From NCBI GenBank assembly GCA_035997545.1, contig DASYIL010000207.1, forward strand, positions 1 through 49,819: a stretch of 49,819 bases of DNA, given 5' to 3'. The position numbers and the translations under genes are program-made. The stretch's first letter is position 1; each line of letters starts with the position of its first letter. Of this stretch, positions 32,420 to 40,504 are shown one piece after another. The notes beneath the pieces are model-generated. The model did no database searches. It was not told the DNA's origin and saw only the letters and a program-made list of their open reading frames with translations. The DNA is from GCA-003244245 sp035997545 (GTDB lineage Bacteria > Actinomycetota > Actinomycetes > Mycobacteriales > Pseudonocardiaceae).

Positions 32420-33271
32420 TCACCGGTCTCGGATCTCGGCGACCCGGGTGCCGATCTCGAGGAACTTGACCAGGGTGGGCAGCCCGGCGTTGAACACGAA
32501 CCCGCGGGCGCCCTCGTCCACCTTCACCAGGCTGGCCCGCGCGTTGGCGACCATCGCCTTGGGCAGCGGGCTGCTGATCGCGAACAGCTCCGGGCCGGGG
32601 TCGGGCAGCTGCGCCGCGCTGGTGGGGAACAGCACCTCGGTAGCGGTGCTCGGCGAGAGGAAGATGTTCAGCAGTAGCGCAGGGCCGTCGCTGGTCTCGA
32701 TCGTGGTCAGCCGGTTCGCCCAGTCGGCGAGTTCGGCGCCCTCGTGGGGACTGTCGGTGACCAGGCCGTCGGTAATGTTGATCACGATCGGCGGGAATGA
32801 GTGCGGGTGGGCGCTCGCCCAGTCGAAGACATGGCCGCCGGCCACCGCGATAGCCTGGCACATCGGCGTGCGGTAGCCGTGCATCGGCTCCACCCAGACC
32901 GGGACCTTCGCGCTCATGGCGTCGGCCGAGGGCTCCTCGCGGATCGCCAGCGGGCTGTTGAACAGCTGCGGGATTGGCACGATCGACTGCCCGGTCAGGG
33001 CCCCGCCCAGCGCGGACTCCACGCCCTCCCCGCCGGCAACCGGGCAGGCCCCGTAGCCGAACACGCCGACGTCGAAGTAGTGCCGGGCGTCGCCGCCGAC
33101 TTCCTTAATCGACTTGAGGCACAGCTCAAGCAGGATCTTGTTGAGCGCCCGGGCCGCCCCGTCCGCGAGCGTCCCCCCGCTGCCCTGCCAGACCTGCTTC
33201 ATCGAGTCCGAGCGGTCGAGCAGGAAGACGATGCAGCCGGGGTTGTCTCGGGAGAACGTCTGGTCGTACAT
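32420..33271 (-). CDS. VWA-domain protein (TerY-like)
   Basis: 283 residues, a single von Willebrand A domain. The MIDAS motif D-x-S-x-S is at residues 19-23 (LLDRSDSM), the conserved threonine region is about HGYRTPMCQAIAVAG, and PIVINITDGLVTDSPHEGAE supplies the second aspartate. There is no signal peptide or membrane helix, so it is cytosolic. In TerY-P triads a VWA protein of this size is encoded with a PP2C phosphatase and a kinase, exactly the order seen here. It likely acts as a metal-dependent adaptor that brings phospho-targets together. Confidence 0.82.
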   Translation of the reverse strand: MYDQTFSRDNPGCIVFLLDRSDSMKQVWQGSGGTLADGAARALNKILLELCLKSIKEVGGDARHYFDVGVFGYGACPVAGGEGVESALGGALTGQSIVPIPQLFNSPLAIREEPSADAMSAKVPVWVEPMHGYRTPMCQAIAVAGGHVFDWASAHPHSFPPIVINITDGLVTDSPHEGAELADWANRLTTIETSDGPALLLNIFLSPSTATEVLFPTSAAQLPDPGPELFAISSPLPKAMVANARASLVKVDEGARGFVFNAGLPTLVKFLEIGTRVAEIRDR

Positions 33272-33295
33272 GCAGCCCCTCCTGGATAGCGATCC

Positions 33296-34060
33296 TCAGC
33301 CGCGGCCGGTGCGAGCCTGGTCGTCGCGCCGGGGATCGGGTCGCCGCTGGCTGACCTTGATCGTCGTCGGCCATGGCGTGCCGGCCTGCCACTCCCAGCG
33401 GTGGTCGTCGACGCGGCACCGAAACGCATAGCCGGAGCCGGCCTGCGCCACGTCGATCCGGAACTCCCCGCACCGTGGGCACTGCACGATGCGCGCCGAG
33501 TCGACATAACTGGCCAGGTCCGGCGCCGGTGGAGGGGGGCCCGGCTCGGGGCGCGCCTGGTGCTGCGGCGACGACTGCCCCCACCACTGCCCGCCCGACG
33601 CGCCACCGGGGTCGACGGGCAGCACGACGTGGGCCGCGTCGACGGGCCCTCCCAGGGCCGGCGACCAACCGTCGCCTGCCCTGGGAGGGTGCGGCGACAC
33701 CGGCGACACCGGCGACGGCGGTGGCGACACCGGCGCCCACTGCGGTGGCGGCGACACCGGCGCCCACTGCGGCTGCGGCGACACCGGCGCCCAGTGTTCG
33801 CCGCCACCGGGCGGCCCCGACGTGCCGCCCGGGTTAGGCACGTCTCGGAACCTCCCGCCGAACGGGTGCCCCCCGGCTCCGGCGCTGACCACCAGCGCGG
33901 ACAGCCCGGCGCCGACCAGCATGATGACCGCCAGCGCGACGATCGGCAGGCTCGGGAAAATCAGCCACCCGAGCAGCCCGCCGATGACCGCGCCCAGCAC
34001 GCTGAGCGCCACGATCAACAGCATCAACAGCTGGGAGCTGCCGACTCGGCGGGTCGTCAT
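33296..34060 (-). CDS. Membrane protein with Pro-rich repeats and C-terminal zinc-ribbon-like domain
   Basis: 254 residues. Two transmembrane helices lie near the N-terminus (about 10-33 and 37-60), a low-complexity middle contains WAPVSPPPQ repeats, and a C-terminal module reads VQCPRCGEFRIDVAQAGSGY then FRCRVDDHRWEWQ, where CPRC plus C-x4-H could bind zinc. ATG 34060 overlaps the previous stop by 4 bp. I do not recognise a named family. The topology suggests a cytosolic tail that could recruit partners of the neighbouring phospho-signalling proteins. Confidence 0.65.
   Translation of the reverse strand: MTTRRVGSSQLLMLLIVALSVLGAVIGGLLGWLIFPSLPIVALAVIMLVGAGLSALVVSAGAGGHPFGGRFRDVPNPGGTSGPPGGGEHWAPVSPQPQWAPVSPPPQWAPVSPPPSPVSPVSPHPPRAGDGWSPALGGPVDAAHVVLPVDPGGASGGQWWGQSSPQHQARPEPGPPPPAPDLASYVDSARIVQCPRCGEFRIDVAQAGSGYAFRCRVDDHRWEWQAGTPWPTTIKVSQRRPDPRRDDQARTGRG
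33726..33806. repeat. 27-bp tandem repeat (three copies) in the zinc-ribbon membrane protein gene
   Basis: GACACCGGCGCCCA recurs at 33726, 33753 and 33780, a 27-bp period encoding WAPVSPPPQ units. Shorter CGACACCGG repeats lie at about 33697-33725. Confidence 0.82.
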
Positions 34061-34761
34061 CGAGTTCTACCCAGGGTGAAGACGATGTCGTCTCCCGACG
34101 CCTTCACGCATTTCGTCCCCTGCTGGTCGGTGGTAGGCGGAGCGGTGACCATCCATCCTAGAGGCGGGTGCAGGCACACCAGCCGGTCCGCGACCTGCCT
34201 CGGCAGCACCCACTGCCCCATAGCGTCCAGCCAGCCCATCTCGGTGCCCTTGGCGCCGTCCGGCTCCCGGATCTCGACGAGGACCCCGGCGAACTCCTTG
34301 GGCACGCTGTTCGGGGTCGGCCCGTCGGCCATCGCGCGCACCGTGGCCCCCTTGACCAACTTCAGCACGATCTCCTTGTCCGGCGGGTTCGGGATCGGCG
34401 CGGTGCACGTGACCGGGTTAGGCTGGTCCACGATGTTCGTGGCCGGTTGGATGACCTTCCACGGCGCCGGCGGCTGGGGCTGGATACACACCAGGTGGTT
34501 GGCCACCGACTCGTCCGGGGTGTAGCTGCCCCGATTATCGATCTTGCCGCCGCCCACGTCCTGGTTCCTGCCATCCGGCTTGCGGATCCTGATCGACAGC
34601 TCGGCCAGCTCCGGCGGCAGCGGATCCACTCCGTCGGCGACAACTCTGATCACGGTCTGTGGCGGTGGGCCCAGCACCGCGCCGAAGAGCACCACGAAGG
34701 CGAACGAGATCAATCCCGCGTACAGCGGGGCGAGGAACGGGTGTCGCCACGAGAGAAACAC
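34057..34761 (-). CDS. Membrane-anchored protein with two copies of an unrecognised domain
   Basis: 234 residues from GTG 34761 (AGGAGGGG 10 nt upstream; the frame is open to 34848). One transmembrane helix near the N-terminus (LYAGLISFAFVVLFGAVLG) is followed by two related modules. Module 1 is LAELSIRIRKPDGRNQD...GSYTPDESVANHLVCIQPQPP. Module 2 is FAGVLVEIREPDGAKGT...GQWVLPRQVADRLVCLHPPL. Shared pattern: (V/I)xIR-(K/E)-PDG, about 15 residues, a G-x-(Y/W) segment, then VA-(N/D)-x-LVC-(I/L)-x-P. Orientation suggests the modules are outside the membrane. Function unknown; it lies between eccC and the signalling genes. Confidence 0.7.
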   Translation of the reverse strand: MFLSWRHPFLAPLYAGLISFAFVVLFGAVLGPPPQTVIRVVADGVDPLPPELAELSIRIRKPDGRNQDVGGGKIDNRGSYTPDESVANHLVCIQPQPPAPWKVIQPATNIVDQPNPVTCTAPIPNPPDKEIVLKLVKGATVRAMADGPTPNSVPKEFAGVLVEIREPDGAKGTEMGWLDAMGQWVLPRQVADRLVCLHPPLGWMVTAPPTTDQQGTKCVKASGDDIVFTLGRTR

Positions 34762-34979
34762 GATCGCAGGTCCCCTCCTGTCGATCGACGCTGTGGGTGG
34801 GCCAGTCCCTCTCCGGCGCCCCTGGTCGGCGGCGGACAAAGGGTTCATACTGGGGGACTCGTTCCGGCCAGCCTCGACGTTACGCCTGGTCCCCGTGCAT
34901 GCCCGCGATCAACGCCATGCTCGCCACCCGATAGCCGGACAGCAAACACCATGTGGGTGAACGCCGGGCTCACCCGCCA

Positions 34980-37900
34980 TCAGTCCGGTGGCAGCCAGGC
35001 GACCTGGACGAGCTGCTGGCCAATCTTTCGGCCCACGAGGATGCCCCGACCGGGTGACATCGCCGATGGCTTGACGTTACCGAGCAGCGGGCCCTCGTCG
35101 GGGCTGCCGCTCATCACGATGCCGGGGGTGGACAGCTCCCGCAGCCGGGCGATCACCGGCTCGAACAGGGCCCGCGCGGCACCACCCGACCGCCGGGCGA
35201 CGATCAGGTGCAACCCCACGTCCTTGGCTTGCGCCAGGAACTCCAGCAGCGGCGCGAGCGGGTTCGGGCCACCCTGGGTGGCCACCAGGTCGTAGTCGTC
35301 GACCAGGATGTACAGCTCGGGGCCTGACCACCAGGAGCGGTCCCGCAGCTGCTGCCGGGTGACGGAAGCACCGGGCAGGCGCTTGCGCATCGACCGTTCT
35401 ACATCGTCGATGATCGGGGTCAGCACGTCGGCGGACATCCCGTACCCGATGACGTGCTCGGACTCCAGAAAGCCGAGCATGGTGCGGCGGTAGTCGACCA
35501 TCACGATGCGGGCCTGGTCCGGAGTGCAGTGGTTCACGATGCCCCGGGCGATCGTCCGCAACAGGTTGGTCTTGCCCGACTCCCCGTCGGCGAAGCACAG
35601 AAAGTGTGGCTCGGCGGCGAAGTCAAGGTACACCGGGGCGAGCTCCGCCTCGTTGATCCCGATCGGGATCAGGTGCGGGTGCTGGGCTTGAAGCGCGGGC
35701 AGCTGTTCGTAGGGGATCCGCTCGGGCAGCAGCCGGACCCGTGGCCCGCGGCGGCCGTGCCACCCGTCGCGGATTCGCGCCACCGCGTCGACGACGCCGG
35801 CGCCGACGTCCTGCGCGCTGGTCACCGCGTCAATCCGGGGCAGCGCGGCGAGGAAGTGCAGTTTCTCCCGGGACAGCCCCCGCCCGGGCCGGTCCTGCGG
35901 CACGTTGACCGCCACCCGACGGTCGATATCGGATTCGCCTGGGTCACCGAGGCGCAGCTCGAAACGGGTGCCGAGCAGGTCCTTGAGCGCGGGCCGGATC
36001 TCCGCCCACCGGGTGGCGCCGATCATGACGTGCACCCCGTAGGACAGACCGAGGTTGGCTAGGTTGACGACGCGCACCTCCAGGTCGGTGACGTCGAACT
36101 CCTGGCGGAAGTTGTGCCACCCGTCGATCACGAGGAACACGTCGCCGAACGGGTCCTCGCGCAGCTGTTCTGTCTGACCTCCAGCTTGGCCGCGCTGCTT
36201 ACGGGCTCGGAAGTCGGCCATCGAGTCGATGCTCAGCGAGCGGAACTGCTTCTCCCGGGCGGCGAGCAGGCCGGTCACCTCGGCGATGATGCGCCGGACC
36301 GTGTCGGGCTCCGCCCGCCCGGCCACCCCGCCGCTGTGCGGCAGGCCGTCCAGCGACGCCAGCGTGCCGCCGCCGAAGTCGATGCAGAAGAACTGCACCT
36401 CCTCGGCAGTGTGGGTCAGGGCCAACGACATCAGCATCGAGCGCAGCAGAGTGGATTTTCCGGACTGCGGGCCGCCGGTGACGACGGCGTGGCCCGCGGC
36501 ACCGGAGAGGTCCGCCCAGAGCAGGTCGCGGCGCTGCTCGTAGGGCTTGTCCACGATCCCGACCGGGACCGCGAGCCGGCCGTTGCCGAAGAACCCATCC
36601 GGGGATAACCCGCGATCCTCGGTGATCGACAACGGCGGCAACAGCTGGTCAAGCGAGGGCGGCTGGTCCAAGGGCGGCAGCCACACCTCATGTGCCGGGG
36701 GACCCTGCCCACGCAGCCGGGACACCACAATGTCCAGCACGCTGGGCTCGGTGATGTTGCCCGCCGGCGGAGCCGGCAATCCGGCCGCCGGCGGCGCGGC
36801 ACCCACCTCGTAGGAGCCGGACAACTCGGGTTCGGGGGGTAGGTCCACGTAGTCGGGTACGAACAGGCGCGGTCGGCGGTCCGAGGTGACCGTGACCGTG
36901 CTGGACATCGCGACGCCGCCGCCGGCGCGGTACGGGCCGGAGACGTAGGCGACCTTGAAGCGCTCCATCGACGTGGTGTCGAACTTCAGGTAACCCGACC
37001 CGGGCACCGGCGGCAGCTCGTAAGCGTCGGGCACGCCGAGCACCGCCCGAGACTCCCCAGCGGAGAAGGTCTTCAACCCGATCCGGTAGGACAGATGGGA
37101 CTCCAGGCCACGCAGTTTGCCTTCCTCCAGGCGTTGCGAGGCCAGCAGCAGGTGCATCTGCAGGGACCGGCCCAACCGGCCGATCGCCACGAACAGGTCG
37201 ATGAACTCCGGCTTCTGGGCGAGCAGCTCGGAGAACTCGTCGATCACGATGAACAGCGCCGGCAGCGGATCGAGGTCGGCGCCGTTTTCCCGGGCCTTCT
37301 CATAGTCCTTGACGTTGGCGAAGTTCCCCGCGGTGCGCAGCAGTTCCTGGCGGCGGTTCATCTCGCCGGCCAGCGCGTCCTGCATGCGGGTGACTTGGGT
37401 CAGGTCGTCGGCCAGGTTGGTGATCACCGCAGCGACGTGCGGCGCGTCCTCCATGCCCAGGAACGTCGCACCGCCCTTGAAGTCGACGAGCACGAGGTTG
37501 AGCACGGACGACGAGTGTGTGGCGATCAGGCCCAGCACGAGCGTGCGGAGGAACTCCGATTTCCCCGACCCCGTGGCCCCCACACACAGTCCATGCGGAC
37601 CCATCCCCTCCTGAGCGGCCTCCTTGATGTCCAGCTCCACGGGCTGGCCGAACTCGCCGATCCCGATCGGCACCCGTAGCCGGTCCCGGATCGGGCGCGG
37701 TCGCCAGGCCTGGGTGACGTCGAAGCCCCGGGGATCCGCGGGCAGGCCGAGCAGCTCCAGCAGCCCAGAGTTTCCCAGCAGCGGCTCATCGACGCCCTCG
37801 GACTCCGGCCCGCCGATCCGGTATGGAGCCAGGGCGCGCGCCACCGCCTCGGCCTCCGCGACACCAAGCGAGTCAGGGGTGCCGAAGAACTCGATCCCGG

Positions 37901-39020
37901 CCGTTGCCCAGGCACCGATCGCCGAACTCTCGATCGCCAGCTGCAGCCCGCGGCGGGTGGCCAGGGCGCCCAGCGATTCCGAGAGGTCGAGCAGAGTGAC
38001 CCCGGCCAGTCCCTCCTCCAGGATGATCTGCTCCGCTCCGGTGACCTCGCCACCGTCGATGACGATCACGATGTGCGGGCCGTCGCCGTGGGTCGGGGCG
38101 TTGCGGGCGAACCGTGGACGGTCCCGAAGCTGCTCGCCGAGCAGCTCCTCGATCTGGGCCAGCGAGGCGGCCATCATCCGCCTCGGCCCGGCGCCGTCGA
38201 CCAGGCTCGGGTGCTGCACGTGCGGCAGCCACTTCGCCCACTCCCAGTTCGCCTTCGCCCGCCCGGCGGTGACCACGGCGATGAGCAGGTCCTCGGGCGT
38301 GTGGAAGGTGGCCAGTTGGGCCACCATCGAGCGGGCCAGTCCGCGCGAAGGAGCACGCTCGCCGCAGATCCCGATCGCGGCGAACCCGCGAATCGACAGC
38401 GAGATCGGCAGGTCGGGCACGATGGAATGGGCCCGGACGAACTGGCGCAGCGCCAGCATGGTGATCGGCTCCAGCTCGTCCACCGGACCGGTCTGCGGCG
38501 CCACCAGCCGGGTGGCCAGCCGCTGCGCGCCCCGGCAGATCCGGACGTGGCAGAAGTCCAAGTCACCGCCACGGCGCTCCCACATCCGCCGGCTGCTCGC
38601 GATCGACCACAGCGCGGCGGGATCGGGATGGCTCCACTCCAGCGCCGCGCGCTGCTCCTGGGCGGCTTCCCGGGCCCGCTGACGTATCTGGCTCAGGTAG
38701 CGCAGGTAGTCCTTGCGGTCCTCGTTCATCTCGGCCTTGGCCTGGCCCCGCCCACGGCCGCCGGCGAACATGCCGACCGTCGACACCAGCATCATGATCG
38801 GGAACAGCAGGAAAACCGGGTTGCTCTTGGCCTCCCCCGTGGTGAAAACGAACGCCACCATGCCCAGGACAGCCACGATCATCACGACCGGCAGGGTCTT
38901 CTGCACGATGTTGCCGGGGATGACCCTGGGCACCTCGGGCGGCGACTCCAGGTGGACCTCACCGCCGGGCATTTTCGGCGCGGCCAGCCGAGGTGACCGC
39001 CGGAACTGCACGGTGCTCAC
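34980..39020 (-). CDS. eccC: Type VII secretion ATPase EccC (EccCa-EccCb fused)
   Basis: 1346 residues from GTG 39020 (GGAGGTGA 7 nt upstream). Two transmembrane helices (about 43-61 and 68-86) lead into three FtsK/SpoIIIE ATPase domains. Walker A motifs: GATGSGKSEF at about residue 479, GGPQSGKSTL at about 847, ADGESGKTN at about 1142. Walker B-type VIDEFSELL, VIDGWHNF and VDDYDLV follow in order. It is the motor of the ESX-type secretion pore and binds WXG100 signals through its last domain. It is the first gene of the leftward operon ending in the WXG100 pair. Neither eccB nor eccE is visible in the window. Confidence 0.95.
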   Translation of the reverse strand: MSTVQFRRSPRLAAPKMPGGEVHLESPPEVPRVIPGNIVQKTLPVVMIVAVLGMVAFVFTTGEAKSNPVFLLFPIMMLVSTVGMFAGGRGRGQAKAEMNEDRKDYLRYLSQIRQRAREAAQEQRAALEWSHPDPAALWSIASSRRMWERRGGDLDFCHVRICRGAQRLATRLVAPQTGPVDELEPITMLALRQFVRAHSIVPDLPISLSIRGFAAIGICGERAPSRGLARSMVAQLATFHTPEDLLIAVVTAGRAKANWEWAKWLPHVQHPSLVDGAGPRRMMAASLAQIEELLGEQLRDRPRFARNAPTHGDGPHIVIVIDGGEVTGAEQIILEEGLAGVTLLDLSESLGALATRRGLQLAIESSAIGAWATAGIEFFGTPDSLGVAEAEAVARALAPYRIGGPESEGVDEPLLGNSGLLELLGLPADPRGFDVTQAWRPRPIRDRLRVPIGIGEFGQPVELDIKEAAQEGMGPHGLCVGATGSGKSEFLRTLVLGLIATHSSSVLNLVLVDFKGGATFLGMEDAPHVAAVITNLADDLTQVTRMQDALAGEMNRRQELLRTAGNFANVKDYEKARENGADLDPLPALFIVIDEFSELLAQKPEFIDLFVAIGRLGRSLQMHLLLASQRLEEGKLRGLESHLSYRIGLKTFSAGESRAVLGVPDAYELPPVPGSGYLKFDTTSMERFKVAYVSGPYRAGGGVAMSSTVTVTSDRRPRLFVPDYVDLPPEPELSGSYEVGAAPPAAGLPAPPAGNITEPSVLDIVVSRLRGQGPPAHEVWLPPLDQPPSLDQLLPPLSITEDRGLSPDGFFGNGRLAVPVGIVDKPYEQRRDLLWADLSGAAGHAVVTGGPQSGKSTLLRSMLMSLALTHTAEEVQFFCIDFGGGTLASLDGLPHSGGVAGRAEPDTVRRIIAEVTGLLAAREKQFRSLSIDSMADFRARKQRGQAGGQTEQLREDPFGDVFLVIDGWHNFRQEFDVTDLEVRVVNLANLGLSYGVHVMIGATRWAEIRPALKDLLGTRFELRLGDPGESDIDRRVAVNVPQDRPGRGLSREKLHFLAALPRIDAVTSAQDVGAGVVDAVARIRDGWHGRRGPRVRLLPERIPYEQLPALQAQHPHLIPIGINEAELAPVYLDFAAEPHFLCFADGESGKTNLLRTIARGIVNHCTPDQARIVMVDYRRTMLGFLESEHVIGYGMSADVLTPIIDDVERSMRKRLPGASVTRQQLRDRSWWSGPELYILVDDYDLVATQGGPNPLAPLLEFLAQAKDVGLHLIVARRSGGAARALFEPVIARLRELSTPGIVMSGSPDEGPLLGNVKPSAMSPGRGILVGRKIGQQLVQVAWLPPD

Positions 39021-39181
39021 GCCAGGTCACCTCCGGGTCCACGCGTCGCGATCACCCAGTGGGCGACTGCGCGCACGAGGACGGTCACCCTAGCGCTTGC
39101 CCGAGCTGACGACTACTCTGTCGCGGCCCGGCGCCGCCGAACGTCATCCCCGTCCGGCGGCCGTGGACTTGCGTCTCCGCT

Positions 39182-39193
39182 CTCGTTAACGAG
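39182..39193. promoter_or_regulatory. Palindromic operator candidate
   Basis: CTCGTTAACGAG is a perfect 12-bp palindrome about 160 bp upstream of eccC and about 285 bp upstream of cphB, next to AT-rich DNA. The regulator is unknown. Confidence 0.3.
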
Positions 39194-39367
39194 TATGCAA
39201 CAATATCGTTCCAAATGTGCAACCTTCGCTTCTTAGCCTTACCGGACGCAGCGACGGAAAGGACCCACGACAGCACGACGAAACGGGCAAAAAGTACACA
39301 CAACGAGAGGATGTGGGCGGATGAGCGGGTTGACCCACCAGGACCCCCTCAGCCGCGGGGCGCCAGG

Positions 39368-39380
39368 AGTTAGCCTAACT
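39368..39380. promoter_or_regulatory. Possible DtxR/IdeR-like half-box upstream of cphB
   Basis: AGTTAGCCTAACT is palindromic around its central base and contains the TTAG-C-CTAA centre of IdeR/DtxR iron boxes, but the outer positions of the 19-bp consensus do not match. It lies about 100 bp before cphB. Confidence 0.2.
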
Positions 39381-39478
39381 CCGGGAGGCTGGTGGACGCG
39401 GGCGACGATCAAGTTCGTGGAGATCGCCGGCTCTGACGTGATAGAGCCGCCGCAGTCGCCTCCAGGGCCAGGTTCGAG

Positions 39479-40444
39479 GTGATGATCCGGAGCCGGTCGC
39501 ACACCGGCACAGACGCGGAGCGGGTGGTGGAGCCGCCGCGCGGCAGGTGGACAAGGGCAGGCTCTCCGCAGACGAGTGCGACGCTGCGCGTTGAGCCCGT
39601 GAGTGCGAGCGCGGCGACCAAGCGAACCGGGCAACTCGTGATCATCGGGGGTGCGGAGGACCGTGATGGCGGGGCCGTGATCCTCCGGCGATTCCGCGAC
39701 CTGTGTGGCGGCGAGAACGCCCGGATTGCCGTCCTCGGGACTGCAACGAGGATCCCCGCCGAGGTCGGTGGCGACTACATCAAGGCGTTCCGTGCCATCG
39801 GCGTCGAGGAGGTCGTGTTCCTGCCTCTCGCGTCCCGGTACGAGGCGAACGCGACCAAGACGATCGAGATCCTCGACGGAGTCGACGGGGTCTTCTTCAC
39901 TGGTGGCGACCAGCTGCGCATCGCCGCCATCGTCGGAGGGTCGCGCGTGGGCGGCTGGCTGCACCAGAAGTTCGAGCAGGGCCTGGTCATCGCCGGGACC
40001 AGCGCGGGGGCGGCGATGATGTCAAGCATCATGATCCAGGGTGGCCCCGACCCGATGCCCTCGAGGTCAGCCGTTTCGCTCGGGCCTGGGCTAGGGTTCC
40101 TTCCGGGCGTGGTCATCGACATGCACTTCACCGAACGCGGGAGGCTGCCTCGCCTCCTGGCCGCCATGGCTCGCTTTCCCCACGACCTCGGTATCGGCAT
40201 CGATGAGGACACCGCACTGATCGTGGACGGCAATCGGTGCGAAGTCGTCGGAACCGGGGCGGTCACGATCGTCGACGCCGGCGAGGCGATGTCGATCGTC
40301 GGCCCGGACGGCGAGAGGCCCGTCGCGCTGACCGACGCGCTCATCCACGTACTGGTGAGCGGGTACGTGTTCGACTTCGCCACCCGGTCAGCAGAGATCA
40401 CCGCGCGATCTGAGGTGGCGGGGAGGTTGTCCCAGGCGTCGTAA
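39479..40444 (+). CDS. cphB: Cyanophycinase
   Basis: 321 residues. It is a serine-type exopeptidase (S51 family) that cuts cyanophycin to beta-Asp-Arg dipeptides. GQLVIIGGAEDRDGGAV opens the fold, FFTGGDQLRI follows, the nucleophile elbow is AGTSAGAAMMS with Ser175, and DMHFTERGRLPRL carries the conserved His/Arg region. The first about 45 residues are Arg/Ser-rich and not part of the fold. A GTG at 39599 (SASAATKRTGQ) could be the true start, although no clear ribosome site precedes it; GTG 39479 is given as the longest form. It is followed by cphA, but an insertion sequence lies between them. Confidence 0.92.
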   Translation: MMIRSRSHTGTDAERVVEPPRGRWTRAGSPQTSATLRVEPVSASAATKRTGQLVIIGGAEDRDGGAVILRRFRDLCGGENARIAVLGTATRIPAEVGGDYIKAFRAIGVEEVVFLPLASRYEANATKTIEILDGVDGVFFTGGDQLRIAAIVGGSRVGGWLHQKFEQGLVIAGTSAGAAMMSSIMIQGGPDPMPSRSAVSLGPGLGFLPGVVIDMHFTERGRLPRLLAAMARFPHDLGIGIDEDTALIVDGNRCEVVGTGAVTIVDAGEAMSIVGPDGERPVALTDALIHVLVSGYVFDFATRSAEITARSEVAGRLSQAS

Positions 40445-40504
40445 GAACGCGAGTTGCAGCCTTTTTAATAGCGGTCTTTTTACTCGTAAATAAATTACAA
40501 GTCC

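Larger units (their letters stand above)
39021..39478. other. Divergent regulatory region between eccC and cphB
   Basis: No convincing gene. Notable are a 12-bp perfect palindrome CTCGTTAACGAG (39182-39193), an AT-rich stretch with direct repeats of TGCAAC (39196 and about 39217), and AGTTAGCCTAACT (39368-39380). These probably belong to the promoters of eccC (minus) and cphB (plus). Confidence 0.5.
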
